DNA of 64,000 bases from Panicum virgatum (Eukaryota > Streptophyta > Magnoliopsida > Poales > Poaceae). The notes beneath the pieces were generated by a model that was given only the letters and a program-made list of their open reading frames with translations, ran no database searches and was not told the origin of the DNA. Numbering within the stretch: position 1 is the stretch's first letter; the number at the start of each line of letters is the position of its first letter. The stretch is taken from the NCBI RefSeq assembly GCF_016808335.1, contig NC_053144.1, positions 19,328,403 through 19,392,402 of the forward strand. Direction: 5' to 3'. Below are positions 43,141-56,081 of the stretch, in pieces. Made by a program: the position numbers and the translations under genes.

Positions 43141-43372
43141 GGTGTGTTTAGTTGGTGAAAAAAATTGAGTTTTGGTACTGTAGCACATTTAATTGTTATT
43201 TGATAAATAATGTCCAATCATGAATTAATTAGACTTAAAAGATTCATCTCGTGGTAATTAGTTAGACTGTGTAATTGATTATTTTTTCAACTACATTTAA
43301 TATTCCATGTATGTGTCCAAAGATTCGATGTGACACGTACTGTAGGAAATTTTTTGGAAACTAAACAAGGCC
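43141..43372. mobile_element. Tourist-like MITE, copy 1
   Basis: Ends GGTGTGTTTAGTTGG and (complement) GGCCTTGTTTAGTTTCC. The interior has 'taattagttagactgtgtaa' and 'agattcgatgtgac' words. The same family occurs at 43446-43630 and 59319-59514. Confidence 0.65.
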
Positions 43373-43445
43373 GGAGGGGACAAAAGGTAAAAGAAAAGAG
43401 CAGGATAGCCTACCAGTGGCCCATTGCAGCTCGATCGTGTATCCG

Positions 43446-43630
43446 TCACATCGAATGTTCGGACACATGTATACATGTATGGAGAATTAAATATAGTTAA
43501 AAAATAACTAATTACACAATCTAACTGATTAGCACGAGATAAATCTTTTATGTCTAATTAATTTATAATTAAATATTATTTATTAAATAACAACAAAATA
43601 TACTCAATACCAAAACCAACAACTTTCACC
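43446..43630. mobile_element. Tourist-like MITE, copy 2, inverted and truncated
   Basis: Reverse-orientation relative of 43141-43372 ('tcacatcgaatgttcgg' to 'accaacaactttcacc'). The outer terminal repeat (AACTAAACAGG) is missing on the right, so it is truncated. It ends about 255 bp before the folylpolyglutamate synthase ATG. Confidence 0.55.
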
Positions 43631-43886
43631 AGGAGTCCTCGAAGTGATGCACCTGTGAGCATCCCCGGTGCCAGATGACACTCTTTGCGTTGCCACTTGC
43701 CAGGCCCAGGCCCAGGTTAGAAGAAGTGAAGAACTCTGAGTCTCTGACCAAGACACACGAACAGAACAGACCCAGATTTAGCCCATCCAGGCCCAATTCG
43801 CTCGAACCAACAGCACCCGAGACGTCAGCCTCCGCACAAAACTGGCCGATCCGCTCCGCGCCACCCATCGGACGGACATCGGAGCG

Positions 43887-46800
43887 ATGCGCGCGGGCGG
43901 CGGCGCGAGCCCCCGACCCCGACCCGCACCACTCCCCGCGGCCACCTCCGCCACTGCCACGCTACTAGTACCCGCCGCCTCCGTCGCCATGCCCCCGCCG
44001 CGCCTCGCGCACCTCCTCCTCCTCCCACTCCGCGCCGCCGCTCTCCACCCGCTCGCCCCTAGCCCCCGGCGCCCGCTTCCCAGGCCGCTTCACCCGCCCC
44101 TTCTCCTCCTCCTCCCACGCGCCATGGCCGGCGCCGCCCACGCAGGTGAGCGAGACGAGCCGCCCGAGCACGTCCGGCTAAAGCCTCCGTTGCATTTCTG
44201 GTTGGTGAACCGATGGTGCGGGTGGGGTGCAGGTGTGGCGGCGGCGTCGGCGGAGTACGAGGAGGTGCTCGGGTGCCTCGGGTCGCTGATAACGCAGAAG
44301 GTGCGCGCGGACACCGGCAACCGCGGAAACCAGTGGGAGCTCATGGCCAAGTACGTGCAGGTGGGTGGGCGCCGGTGGGTTTCCGATCGGTTGGTATGTC
44401 TTGGTTGTAGTTGTTTCTGATTGGGGGTGTGGTTGTGTTGTCAGATACTGGAACTGGAGGAGCCCATCGCGCATTTGAAGGTGGTTCACGTTGCCGGGAC
44501 CAAGGGGAAGGTAAGCGCTGCTTGGGTAGTCGCAGTTTGGACTTTGGAGTAGTTTTAAGTTCTGAATTGCTTTGGATGTATTTTAGACTACGTGCAACGG
44601 TAGTTATCATGGAGTCATAACAATATCTCAATGACCAGTGCTAGTTCCTATTTGTTTCCATTGGGCTGTGTTTCCTTGTTGAACACTGAAGCCGGCATTG
44701 TTACTATCTTGGCATGAAAAAAGAAGAGCACCCATGAGGAATCATTTATCTTTGATTCTTGGGAGAGTGGGGGACTTGAACTCATGACCAACCATCACAA
44801 CCTTTGGTGTGCTGATGGTTTATGCTGAAAGATGCGTAATTGTGGAGTTTCCCTTTCATGATAAATGTATCACAAGCTTTGTTTGCAAGGCCAGTGCAAA
44901 TGGGTGGAAGCTCATTTTAGTTTGTTTTAGTGCTCAATATACATAGAACCTTGCAAAAGAAAATGTTTGATGGACGCATCTTGATAGCTCTGCATCTATA
45001 CTTTAGGGTTCAACATGCACATTTGCTGAGTCAATTCTTCGGTCATGTGGTTTCCGTACTGGACTGTTCACTTCACCTCATTTGATGGATGTCCGTGAAC
45101 GGTTTCGACTTGATGGGTACTTTTCTCTTGGAACCTTTATTTTTTATTATCAGTTTGGTATGTTTACCTTGCCACCATTGTACTTAAAAGCATTTATGGT
45201 TGGGTTGCTTTAGTTTATTTGCTTGCTACCGTTATGTACCTTTATGCTTATTGAGTGTCCTATATTACGATGAGTTTATAGGCTGGACATTTCGGAAGAC
45301 AAGTTCATAAGGTATTTCTGGTGGTGCTGGAACAAGCTGAAGGTAATCATCTACCTGATTCCTTTATATGGGTAGTGAAATATAAAGAAACAATAGTGGA
45401 TCTGCGGCATCTTTCTCTGAGTTTATGGATTCCTTGGAAACAATAATTGAAGTGGTTGAATTTTTGTTGTGCCTTCCAGGAAAAGACTGGTGATGATGTA
45501 CCAATGCCAGCCTACTTTAGGTTCCTTGCACTGCTAGCATTCAAGATCTTTTCAGATGAGAAGGTTAATACTTTGCTCACATTTTATATTCATAATAGTT
45601 AGTGTTTCAATGATTTTAATAATAGTAAATGCCTGAAACTATTTGTAAAACTATTTCCATATGTGAACGCTATTAGGAACGCCGGCCCTTTCTGGACGCT
45701 ATTCGCCGTAGCGTCCAGCTTCTGGTTCAGCAGTTCCGTCAGACAAAGCCGTACCCACTGCTTTCTTCTCATGGAGAACATGAGGCTGGCATTGCCGTGC
45801 CTGATCAAATGGGAACAAATCCACCGTCTCTGTCTTTGTCTTGATTGACGGCACTAGCGCCACCGCCACAGGCCTCACCTCACGTCTGCAGTCCGATTGA
45901 GAAAACAGATCGGTTTAGCAGTACAAGAGATAATATATGAGAAATCAGCACAGAACTGTGATTAGTCATCGCATAAGGTCGTTAGAGCGATGTGGCTCTG
46001 AGTGCCACGCTGTTCGACATAGCGTCCAGATCTGACCGTGGAGTTAAAGATCATCCCATATTGGATGTTGTCTACCACAGTGTCCTTCCTAGTTTTCTAA
46101 TTCTTGTCTCCTGCTCCCTTTGTTCTAAATTATAGGTCGTTTTGGCTTTTCTAGATACATTGTTTTTGCTATGCAGCTAGATATACCCTATGTCTAGATA
46201 CATAGTGAAAGTTATGTATTTAGAAAAGCCAAAATGGCCTATGATTTGGTACAGAGAGAATATTTACTATTTATTTAATTTGAGAAGTTTTCGTATAGAA
46301 AATAAAAAATATTGGATACTTTATAGATACTTTCTGGTCTACAACTATTTAATCATGTAGTGGTGTAGCTAAGCATATCCCAGCTTTCCCTTTTTTTGGA
46401 TTTTGAATCTTTTCCTAGTGAAAGGATATTTGTGGACATTAGCTCATCTAATATCAGACTAAATTGGTAGAAAGACATATCTTGTATCATAGTTGTTGAA
46501 TATAAAAGATAGCTTCCTCCATACTTCACTCGAACTATCTGTAGCCAATACTCTTGACGTATACAGGCACAACCATTAGTAATCTGAATTATTTATGAGT
46601 TGCTTAATAATCTGCTATAAGTTTATTTAAGAAGCAATTGCCATTTTAGGACTATGAACTTTCCATATACTGTTCAAATATTATTAAGCAATTCAAAACT
46701 TTCTTAGCAGCATACTCAAAACTTTTTCTTTGTTTTGACCCATTTAAGCAGGTGGATGTAGCTGTGCTCGAGGTTGGTTTGGGAGGGAAATATGATGCAA

Positions 46801-49763
46801 CGAATGTGGTATATGGCATGCTTATTTTATCATTTTTCTATTCAAATAATTCACAGTAGTAGAAAATTTCCATGACCCATATGATATAATCGCCGACCGA
46901 AAAGAATGTTGCCAACTACCTAGAAACTATGTCAATATCATCTCGAATTTGTAATTTAAATGCTGAACTTTGCAAATATGTTTTATATCCAAAAAGTTTG
47001 GACTAGGATCTCGGTAGTAATGCTGTATTTTGTTTACATAGCCATCTAGGTTCAGTTGCACTCTGCGTAGAGTCTGTTTGAAGTTCACAATTACTGCATT
47101 TTTTTTTCATTTTAGTCTGTTGAAACCATTGCCAATATCTTGACTTGGACAAAAGCCTAGGAGCATAGCTGACTTGTGCATTGAAACGTTTGCAGGTCAG
47201 AGCACCTGTAGTTTGTGGAATATCATCCCTTGGGTATGATCATATGGAAATTCTGGGTTAGTCATGAAACTTAAATACAAAACAGCTTGCATCCTCAGTA
47301 GATTTTGTTTCACACAGCTAATGTTTGTTCTTCCCCAGGAAACACACTTGGAGAAATTGCTGGAGAGAAGGCTGGAATACTTAAGGTTTTTTTGCTAGTT
47401 TGCTCGGATCTTCTTTGGCTGAAACTGAAATTTTCTTGATTCCCATCTGGCCTATTTTCTCGATACAGAAAGGAGTTCCGGCATATACAGTTCCACAGCC
47501 AGAAGAGGCAATGTCTGTACTGATGCGCCGAGCTTCTGAGTTGGGCGTAAGTTACATTTGACGCTGCACTTCTTTTTGGCTCCCACCATCCTTGGATTTT
47601 TAGTTTATCCTTGAACATGGTTACAGTTATGATCAATTTTTGATATAATCAACTTAAATTCTCTAAAGGTTTCTCTTCAAGTAGTCCAGCCTTTGGACCC
47701 ACAGAAATTAGAGGATCAACCTCTTGGACTCCATGGTGAGCACCAATACATGAATGCAGGTCTTGCTGTTGCATTGGCTAATACCTGGCTTGAGAAGCAA
47801 GGTCATTTGGATAGAATACATGTCAAACATTCTGTAAGTACCCCAAATAGGTATCTATTTATATGTCTGCAAGATATTTTAGCATCAATTGTCATTCTAC
47901 CAGTGAATGCAGGACACCTTGCCGCATCAGTTCATCAAAGGGCTGTCAAGTGCTCACCTGCAAGGTCGAGCACAAATTGTTCCAGATCTACAGTTGAACT
48001 CAGAAAATGGTAAGGATGGCAATTCTTCACTGGTCTTCTATTTGGATGGGGCACATAGCCCAGAAAGCATGGAAACGTGTGCAAGGTGGTTTGTCCACGT
48101 TACAAATAATGATAGAATACAACTAGGTTCTTTGAAGCAGCCTCATGCTGACAGGAATTCTAGGAAGGTATGCATTACAGTGGCAGATTTTCTTGTTGAA
48201 TCTTTCTTTCTTTCTCTATTGCATACCATTGTTCTTTATTTATCATATTATATTCATTCTCTTTTGGATTTCGAATTTTCGCAGATTCTCCTTTTTAATT
48301 GCATGACTGTAAGAGATCCTCAGAGATTGCTTCCACGTCTTCTAGATACATGTGCTCAAAACGGTACATCAATAAAATTCCTTATTTCTATTTGAAGATC
48401 TTGATTCTTGACTATAATGATTGGTTACTCATGTGTATGATGTATGGGGGAAAACAAGTTTCTCCTGTAACCATTGCTGATTTGCATGTCATGTAGAAAA
48501 TATATTTTATTATTTTATGATACCCTTAAATGGTTTTGTTTACTATCTAATTGAGAAGTGTGTGAATACTGTCGTACATTGTATCTGCTCGCTCTTCAAG
48601 ATCAATGTATTTGTACTATGAGTTGGATGAATGCTTCTGTTGGCCCTATAATGATTGATAAATCATTTTTCTCAGGGATCCACTTTGAGCAGGCCTTATT
48701 TGTGCCAAACCAGTCACAGTACAACAAGCTTGGTTCCCTTGCATCACCACCTTCAGAGCGTGAGGAAATTGATTTGTCATGGCAGTTATCACTCCAAAGG
48801 GTGTGGGAAAGCCTGCCTCATAACAATGAAGGTTGTTCTAAACTTCATTGTGAAACTGTGTTTAGCTGTCAGCGTCTGTTTTCTTACTGAAACTACATAA
48901 GTCCATTGAGTTGAAGATGATATATGGAATTTTATGGGAATGATGCAGGTCCAAATGGTGCAAACTCAAGCAGGGCTAGCTCAGTTTTTGAATCTCTTCC
49001 ACTGGCTATTCAGTGGCTAAGGGAAACTGCTCAACAAAACAAAACGACTCAATTTCAGGTAAAAGCCTTTGCTACAGTTTCTATAATACTCTCTCAAATG
49101 CTTCGCAGCACGTCGGCATCCTATCATGTGCATCCAGAGTGCTTGCTGCATGAATCACTCAGTACTAGGCTTAGCTAATCTCTCATGAACAGCAATGCAA
49201 GTTGGTACCCAATGCTGTTTTCTGGGTCAGCTAATTAATTATGATGGCAAGCCACTCTAGTTTATTTCTCCCCCCAAATTAATTACATAGAATGCCATTC
49301 TAGTTCATTCTATTAACTTTTTGGGTCGACCCAATGACCCAAAGTATTTATGACTTGCACCCCTACTCATGGACTTGCAGAATTCAGTGGCAGTTTATTA
49401 AATTAGTTGTGTAACCAACATTAATTCATGTACTTCATCATTAATTCAAATTGTTATGTATTGTTCTTCATCCTCTGAATCTGATTGCTCGTTTGTGACT
49501 GTGCATGTCAGTTATTTCATTCTTGTTTTGTTCCTCTTTTACATTATTTGGAATATCTGAAATCTCTGTTAACTTTGTGTTTTGCTTTTATGTGACTTTG
49601 GTTCTGCAATTACATGATATAGGGATTTTATTTTTTATATTTCTTCTCTTGCAGCTATTTTCCTACTTGACACTGATACATTTGCATTTGCAAACTGAAC
49701 CAGGTCTTAGTTACTGGCTCTCTTCACCTTGTTGGAGATGTATTAAGATTGCTCAAGAAGTAA
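43887..49763 (+). CDS. FPGS: Folylpolyglutamate synthase
   Basis: ATP-dependent addition of glutamates to folates (EC 6.3.2.17), which retains and activates folate cofactors in cytosol, mitochondria or plastids. Sixteen exons: 43887-44145, 44233-44360, 44445-44510, 45007-45116, 45282-45342, 45480-45563, 46752-46808, 47196-47256, 47339-47385, 47469-47546, 47669-47833, 47913-48167, 48285-48363, 48676-48831, 48949-49058, 49704-49763. All borders are GT-AG and phases agree, giving 591 residues from the first ATG. The ATP-binding loop GTKGKGST (147-154) crosses the exon 3/4 junction. Other landmarks are [31 protein letters not shown] and [10 protein letters not shown]. Further in-frame ATGs at 43989 and 44124 (residues 35 and 80) could give forms with or without an organelle presequence. 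Confidence 0.95.
45692..45718. repeat. 10-bp perfect inverted repeat in FPGS intron 6
   Basis: CTGGACGCTA, 7-base loop, TAGCGTCCAG. It sits at the left of a GC-richer block (45670-46060) that ends with another TAGCGTCC (46024-46031). The block is probably a transposon insertion in the 1.2-kb intron. Confidence 0.55.
46114..46258. mobile_element. Stowaway-like MITE in FPGS intron 6
   Basis: Left end CTCCCTTTGTTCTAAATTAT and complement of right end CTCTCTGTACCAAATCAT are matching terminal repeats. They extend through AGG(T/C)C(G/A)TTTTGGCTTTTCTA. About 145 bp with no coding capacity. A flanking TA is not clear. Confidence 0.7.
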
Positions 49764-51080
49764 CTTCATTAGGAATAGCACATTGTTCAGATTGAAATGG
49801 TTCCTTACAGAAGGATTAACTGGAGCCTATCGTATTTTTTGATTGGGAAATACAGTATACCAACTTGGTTAGAAGACTGGAAGAAATTGGAATGCATTGT
49901 GATTCCAGTGCCAATCAACTGTAAATTTGTATTCTTCTTGTTATTTTTTTTTGGCAATGCATGCCACTGCAGCCTCGATCCAGAAGAATGCAGCCCAATT
50001 TTGAAATGTACAAACAGTGTAATACATCATATCAGTCACGCCATTTATTTATACTTATCTGGAAATGAAGTATTTTCATATTTTTTATTCTATATGTATT
50101 TTTAGTTTCAGATGCACTTTCTCCCTGCATTACCTGTTGGAGATTAATTGTCAACTTGTCCTGGATATCCCTGATAGTACTTTGCACACAAGCAGAACTG
50201 ACATGGTACACTATCTTTTGCAGAATGAATTCTAGGGAGTGAAATCAGATCTACATATATAAAATCCTGCTTGCTTCTGGGGCTTAAGAGAATGTAAGAC
50301 TTATGTGTGAGAGAAAAGGAGGTATATGTGTATCACTGTATCCTAGGTCTCATCATTTTCCCCCTTTCCCCTAGTTCGAAGACCATAATAATTACTAACG
50401 AAATACTTCTGTTCTGATCATTCAAGGTGCTAGTTTTTGTTCTTGTTTATTCGTTATTATCCCCTATTTAGAAATATAACCATTTTCAATGTTATACTTC
50501 TCAAAAAGGCTAATGACATCTTCTTTACATTAAATCATCAAACGATGAAATGTATATCATTTTATATTCATCCTGTTTCTGGTTTTATTGAGAATGCATG
50601 TGTATTCTGTGTGTATTTCTGGGTGCACTAAGAATAACATTGGTCGACAGATAACACTGGCTTTTTAGTTTCCTTGGTTCTGCGGATGTCTTAGACTATT
50701 ATTGGCCATTAGCTATCATTGGACACTAGGTATGGTCCATCCGTTTGTGTAGGAGAAAAACTAAAAATTAGAACCAGGCAAGGAGTAGTGTCTAAAGTTA
50801 GTGTTATGACATGGCACTTTTATTCTCACACTTCTGACCTGTTCCTCTGGATTGGAGCCTCCCTCTAATATTTCTCCTACAAAATTTTCTCTTGCAAATC
50901 AGGATTCTGGCATTGCATTTTAAAGCCTCTGTCACTTCTCCCACCTTCTCTTTGGCTTTCTTCTGCATCTACAGTGTTGCAGATTGAGAGCCAAAGTGGC
51001 GAGGTTATCTGGATACCATTAGAAGGGTTGTTGCAACTGCGCAACATATTTTGTTAGGTACCACAACTTAGACATCAAAG
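49764..51080. other. FPGS 3' UTR and LIM gene promoter region
   Basis: AT-rich 1.3-kb spacer between two plus-strand genes. It must hold the FPGS 3' UTR and polyadenylation signals and the LIM gene promoter and leader. I see no further gene, and no clear TATA box near 51081. Confidence 0.45.
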
Positions 51081-52503
51081 ATGACGTTCTATGGTACGCA
51101 GGACAAGTGCAAGGCTTGTGACAAAACCGTGCATTTCATTGATCTCCTCACCGCTGATAGCATTCCGTACCACAAATCTTGCTTCAGATGCAGCCACTGC
51201 AATGGCACACTTTCGGTATGCCCTCTTCTTGACATTTGCAACCCATGACGCGGAGTACCCATTTCTTATACCCTCTGTGATGTTCTAAATTATATTTTTA
51301 TGCATGAGCTGATGTTAAATTGTGCTAATTTCAGATGTGCAGCTACTCCTCTATGGATGGGATTCTTTACTGCAAGACCCATTTTGAACAGCTGTTCAAG
51401 GCAACAGGCTCTTTCAGCAAAAACTTCCCCACAGGTAAGCTTGAGTTGCATAGTTGCATCAGTGTTTTCCTCTGATTTTTTCAGAAGCATGGCATAAATC
51501 TTATTGCTATATATTGGTTTTCTTTCCCTTCAGGTCCGAAGGCAAATGATGAACAGGTACGGTATCCTCACAGTCTCTGATTGCTTTGTTTGTAGAGTTT
51601 TTTTTATGCATCTCGTAGACCAGAGTTCATTTTTTTTTCTTGCGTGAAGACTATTAAACAAATACTAGGATTGTAATCTTTAAAAGCTGCCAGTATGATT
51701 AGTCGTCCATGCTGTCCATTCAATATTGTAAAGAGTACAATCAGCAACGCGTGTCGAATTTGTCATGGATTTCAGCTCATAAACATGTTTTCTTATTGTA
51801 AACAGTCTAAGGTCCCCAACAAGTTATCCTCCGTTTTCTGTGGAACTCAAGACAAGTGTGTTGCCTGCAAGAAGACTGTATACCCATTGGAGAAGGTACA
51901 AACATACCTTGTTTTACAGCTAACATAACACCTTGCTTTTACTGTATGTTTGTGGGTGGAAACTAGCATATTGTGGCAGTGGAATTGAGCATTCATCTCA
52001 ACTTTTGACAAATAAATTCAAGCAGAGGTACAACGCAAATGCACATGCATTTGCGTTTTTGGTGAATTCCACCAGATTTTGCGATCAGTAATAAATTTTT
52101 GACAGGTTCCACATGCATATAGAGTTATTTTCCTTTTCTCCAGGATTTCATCTTATTTGCCTGGACCTTGAACATCTGACAGTTTAGATTTACTCGGCAG
52201 ATGACAATGGAGGGTGAGCCCTACCACAAGACCTGCTTCAAATGCGCCCGCGGCGGCTGCCTCCTGACGACCGCCTCGTACGCCTCCCACAACGGGATCC
52301 TCTACTGCCAGATCCACTTCTGGCAGGTGTTCAAGGAGACCGGCAGCTACAGCAACCTGCTCAAGCCCGCGGCCGGGATGAACGCTGCTGCCGACGAGCC
52401 CGAGGCCGCCGCGGAGCCCGCCAAGGCAGAGCCACCCGAGGAAGAAGCGTCAGCGGATGCGGATCAGGTCCCGGATGCCCCCGAGGAGCAGGAGGAGCAC
52501 TGA
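51081..52503 (+). CDS. Two-LIM-domain actin-binding protein (PLIM2-like)
   Basis: Plant CRP-type LIM proteins bind and bundle actin filaments and some shuttle to the nucleus. Five exons: 51081-51215, 51335-51434, 51534-51556, 51806-51895, 52201-52503. All are GT-AG with consistent phase, giving 216 residues. LIM1 covers residues 10-61 (CKAC ... HKSCFRCSHC ... CKTH). LIM2 covers 104-155 (CVAC ... HKTCFKC, then the plant C-x4-C spacing, ... CQIH). All expected zinc ligands are present. The C-terminal tail (about 168-216) is Ala/Glu/Pro-rich and strongly acidic, as in the pollen-type PLIM2 group, whereas WLIM tails are short. The last exon is GC-rich and the first four are not. Tissue is inferred from the subfamily only. 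Confidence 0.95.
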
Positions 52504-52815
52504 AGCGCCCCCACGCGATGCACGCGGGCGCGTACTACTAATTTACTAAACTACACGTCTGTTGGAATTTTAGCCGTATTATTCTCGCCTGTTTTTGGCC
52601 CCAATTCTGTATCCGTGCCAAACTGCCATTGTTTGTTTGGCCAATGACAGCAACAATTTGGACAAGAATGGCAGGATGTGCCCGACAAGACCGCTAAAAT
52701 TCCGCTCGGTCGTTGCCTGGTTGCTCGTGTCGCCGTGCGGTCGGCAGGCGTGACTGCGTGCTCGCAATCCGGAATACGTGGGGAACACATGCTGAGTTTC
52801 GCACGGAGTGCCGCC

Positions 52816-55441
52816 CAGTGGCGGAGGACGGAGGACGGAAAAAATTTAAGGTATGGCGAAGTTGAATTGTTGAAAGATTAAGATTTAAGTTAAAAGTGAT
52901 ATGTAATGTACATTTCAAAATGTAATAATCCACCAAGCATGAAACTTAGAAGTATAGAACATATAGAGAGAAATCACCTAACATTTACTCATTTAGGATA
53001 GAAAACATAAAAGATCAAGTAAAGAAACACACCAGGTAACAATGACACTTCAATTGTGTTTAGGTCTAGGAGACCTAGGTAATTGTACTTGTCTATCTTT
53101 GTTTTTCTGGAATGCTTTTTTAATTTTCTCAAGATCAATTCCTTTGAATATCTCTCTCTCAATGTAGCACACCATCAAGGCATTAAGCCAAGCATCAGAC
53201 ATCTTGTTGCGCAGCTCAGTCTTGATGATTTTCATTGCTGAAAATGCCCTTTCAATTGATGCCATCGCCACTTGTAGTAGCAACGCCAACTCAAGTTCAA
53301 CCATTTTTGCAGCTAGGCTTGCTAGATCATGACAGACTCTAAACTGCTCAAGTCTTCTAACATGAACAATGAAGTTTGCAATATGTAGCCCATGCGCACC
53401 AAGCACCTCATATTAGAAAAGCATACGGGTTCTCATCACGAATCAGCTTCTGAAGGCCACTAAATTCTCCTCTCATATTAGAAGCTCCATCATACCTTTG
53501 CCCTCGCAAATTTGCAATATGTAGCCCATGCGCACCAAGCACCTCAACCAAAGCTTTCTTCAATGCTTCTGAAGTTGTTTCCTTTACACGCTTGATACCC
53601 AAAAATCTTTCAATTACTTTTCCTTTATTATTCACAAACCTACAGCACAAATTATACCTTTTGTTAGTTTGATAATTTGATCAAGTTAACAAAATTATGA
53701 AACCACAAATAATTCAAATGCTTACCTCACAACCACAGCCATTTGTTCTTTAACTGATATATCGCGAGATTCATCAATAAGAACAGAGAAGAGACAACCT
53801 GACATCTCTTGTTTTATTGCTTTAGTGACCTCAGCTGCACAACATTCTGCAAGTTCTTTTTGAATTGTTGGAGAAGTCATTTTGGCATTTTTGGGACATG
53901 CCACATCAAATGCAAGCTTCACTTCTTCATTTCTTGTTTTGTACCAGTCAAGCATCTCCAAAAAATTGCCCTTATTTAAAGAACAAGGTGATTCATCATG
54001 TCCGCGGAATGGCTCACCTTGCAATGTGAGAAAACTCACAATACCCAAAGATGTATCAAGACGAGTTTCATACTTGATTAGTGCATCTTTGGTATATTTT
54101 TTAACCTTATGTTTCACACTTCTTCTTTGATCATCAAAATCTTCATATTCTGTCCTACACTGATTGTGGATCTTTCCATCATGTTTTGGAAGTGCTAAGT
54201 ATGCATTTTTCCAAGTGTCAAACCCCTGTTTTGTGAAGGCATCATAACCAAATTTTTCATCCATTCGATCATGCTTAAAAAGATAACAATAGAAGCAATA
54301 AGCCTTATCCTTCTCCACGCTATATTCAAGCCAATTATGCTGCTGAAACCATTTTGCTTGAAAGCACCTATTATCCTTTGATCGAGGGAAACTATAACCA
54401 ATTGGTTGAGTTGGACCCTTAGCTATGAATGCCCTTCTAACTTCAGCTCTAATGTTGATAGAAAATTGATCAATTGGAATACGAAGTCCCGGATCGGTAA
54501 TAATGTGATCCGGGTTGAACTGAGTTATAATACCTTCAGTTTTTGCATCTCATTCAACCTCTTCCATCTCAGCTGACATGTCATTTTGAAATTCTTCTCC
54601 CATTTGTTCGGCTATAGTGGCATGTTCCAACTCTTCTTGAATTTGTTCAGTTGCGGCAGCACTTTCCATCTCCTCTTCCACTGCTGCGACGGCGTTATAA
54701 AACTCATCTTCCTCTTGTTCTTCATTCTCCACTTCAACAGTACCACCTACATCGGTACTTGGATTTGAGCCTCTGCCATTGGACCAAAAACTCCTTGTAT
54801 CTGCATTCCAATATGGGCGCATCACAGCAGGCCAACAGACAGCAGCAGCATAAGTTCACCAAAGCAAAGAAGAAAACACATGAAAACTGAAAAGTAATTC
54901 TTCAAATTGCACTTTATTTACCTCTTGTATTAGACTTGGCCTTGTATTTGCCCTTCCGATTAATGATTGCTCTTCAGTCTTCACTGGTTCAGTCGCTGGT
55001 TCGCCGGCCGCCGGCCGCCGTTGCCGTGAGCTCAGCTTGCTGCTTGCGTGCCGTCGTGCACTCGCCTCGCTAGACGCGGCTACGCTGCACGCCACTTGAG
55101 AGTCGCAGCCTCGTCGTTTCGTCTTCCGATCGGGATTCCTGCACGGCCGCGCCTTTCATCATGGAGACGAGGAGTCGCATCGGGTGGAAGTGGAACTCGA
55201 TGGGGCAAAGGCTGCCTGCTGCCGGCCCATTAACCAAAAAGGAACCCGTCATCGGTCGGCCCAGTTCAACAAATAACGGTTTGTTCGGCCCAATACTGTA
55301 TTTCTTCTTCCTACAGCCTCTTCCTCTGCTCAAAACGTTGGAGACGGAGGTCATGTGGCTGCTGGGGGACAAACGGATAGAAGATCTAGGGGTACTTGTC
55401 AAAAAATCAAGGTATGGCCGCCGCCACACCTTCCATACCTG
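52816..55441 (-). mobile_element. hAT-superfamily transposon (degenerate)
   Basis: Begins CAGTGGCGGAGG and ends ...CCATACCTG, flanked by the 8-bp duplication GTGCCGCC (52808-52815 and 55442-55449). The terminal repeats match only partly (CAGTGGCGGA versus CAGGTATGGA). The interior holds a minus-strand transposase pseudogene and, beyond it, a GC-rich first-exon or leader region (54970-55200). The element starts about 310 bp after the LIM stop codon. Confidence 0.68.
53050..54822 (-). pseudogene. hAT-like transposase (TTF zinc finger / DUF4371 / dimerisation domain), disrupted
   Basis: From ATG 54822: an acidic N-terminus, an in-frame TGA near 54550, then IPIDQFSINIRAEVRRAF. A TTF-type zinc finger follows (CFQAKWFQQHNWLEY ... 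AYCFYCYLF). The central part (LIDESRDISVKEQMAVVVR) is DUF4371-like with a DES motif. An intron of about 85 bp near 53727-53642 separates it from FVNNKGKVIERFLG and GQRYDGASNMRGEFSGLQ. After a stop at about 53408 a 36-bp duplication is followed by the C-terminal dimerisation region (ASIERAFSAMKIIKTELRNK). Part of the middle of the usual protein is missing, so it is inactive. Confidence 0.78.
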
Positions 55442-55748
55442 GTGCCGCCCATTTCTCGACGTCATTCAGCCCTGCCCTGGGGGTGTGTCAAATCGCGGGC
55501 ATGTATCAAGCATTCCTCCCGTTCCACGTCTCCAGCGTGTCTCGTCAAGATCCCGGCCGTGCGCCCGTGCCGTATGCCAAGCAGGTTTGCAGGAAGGCGA
55601 GTGTGGCCAGGGCAGAAACAGCCATGCCTTGCGATTTTGTTTGGCATCCATCAGTGGAAATGCTGGACGCTGCAGTCGTCTTCCTCTTCGGATGGGACTG
55701 CTATTAGGCAAATGCAAATCCAGGGTTAGGCTCTGGAGAGAGGAACAA

Positions 55749-56081
55749 GGGTCTGTTTGATATACAGGGATAATGGTTATCCCTCAACTTTTAGTTCCAA
55801 ACTATTTCTCGTACATTGGTGAAATAATTTTGGGCTAAAGTGAATTATTCCTCCCAAAATTCTTAGCCCCTCTAAGGGGTGATAATGGGGCTAATTTTAT
55901 ATGATCCCTCAAAAAATGTGAGTATGTACACATATCTAGACATGCGAATAAGAGAAAGAGGGTGGACATTAGCTCATGGATCCAAACAACCTAACTTTAG
56001 CTAATTCTTAGCCTATCAATTCAAGTCTAAACATTAACTCTCAAAATTAGCTCTTGGGCTAATGTTCCAAACAGGCTCCTA
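55749..56081. mobile_element. PIF/Harbinger (Tourist-like) MITE
   Basis: Left GGGTCTGTTTGATA and complement of right GGAGCCTGTTTGGAAC are matching ends. The interior has mirrored 'attagctc' / 'gagctaat'-type words. About 333 bp; a clean 3-bp duplication was not found. Confidence 0.55.
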
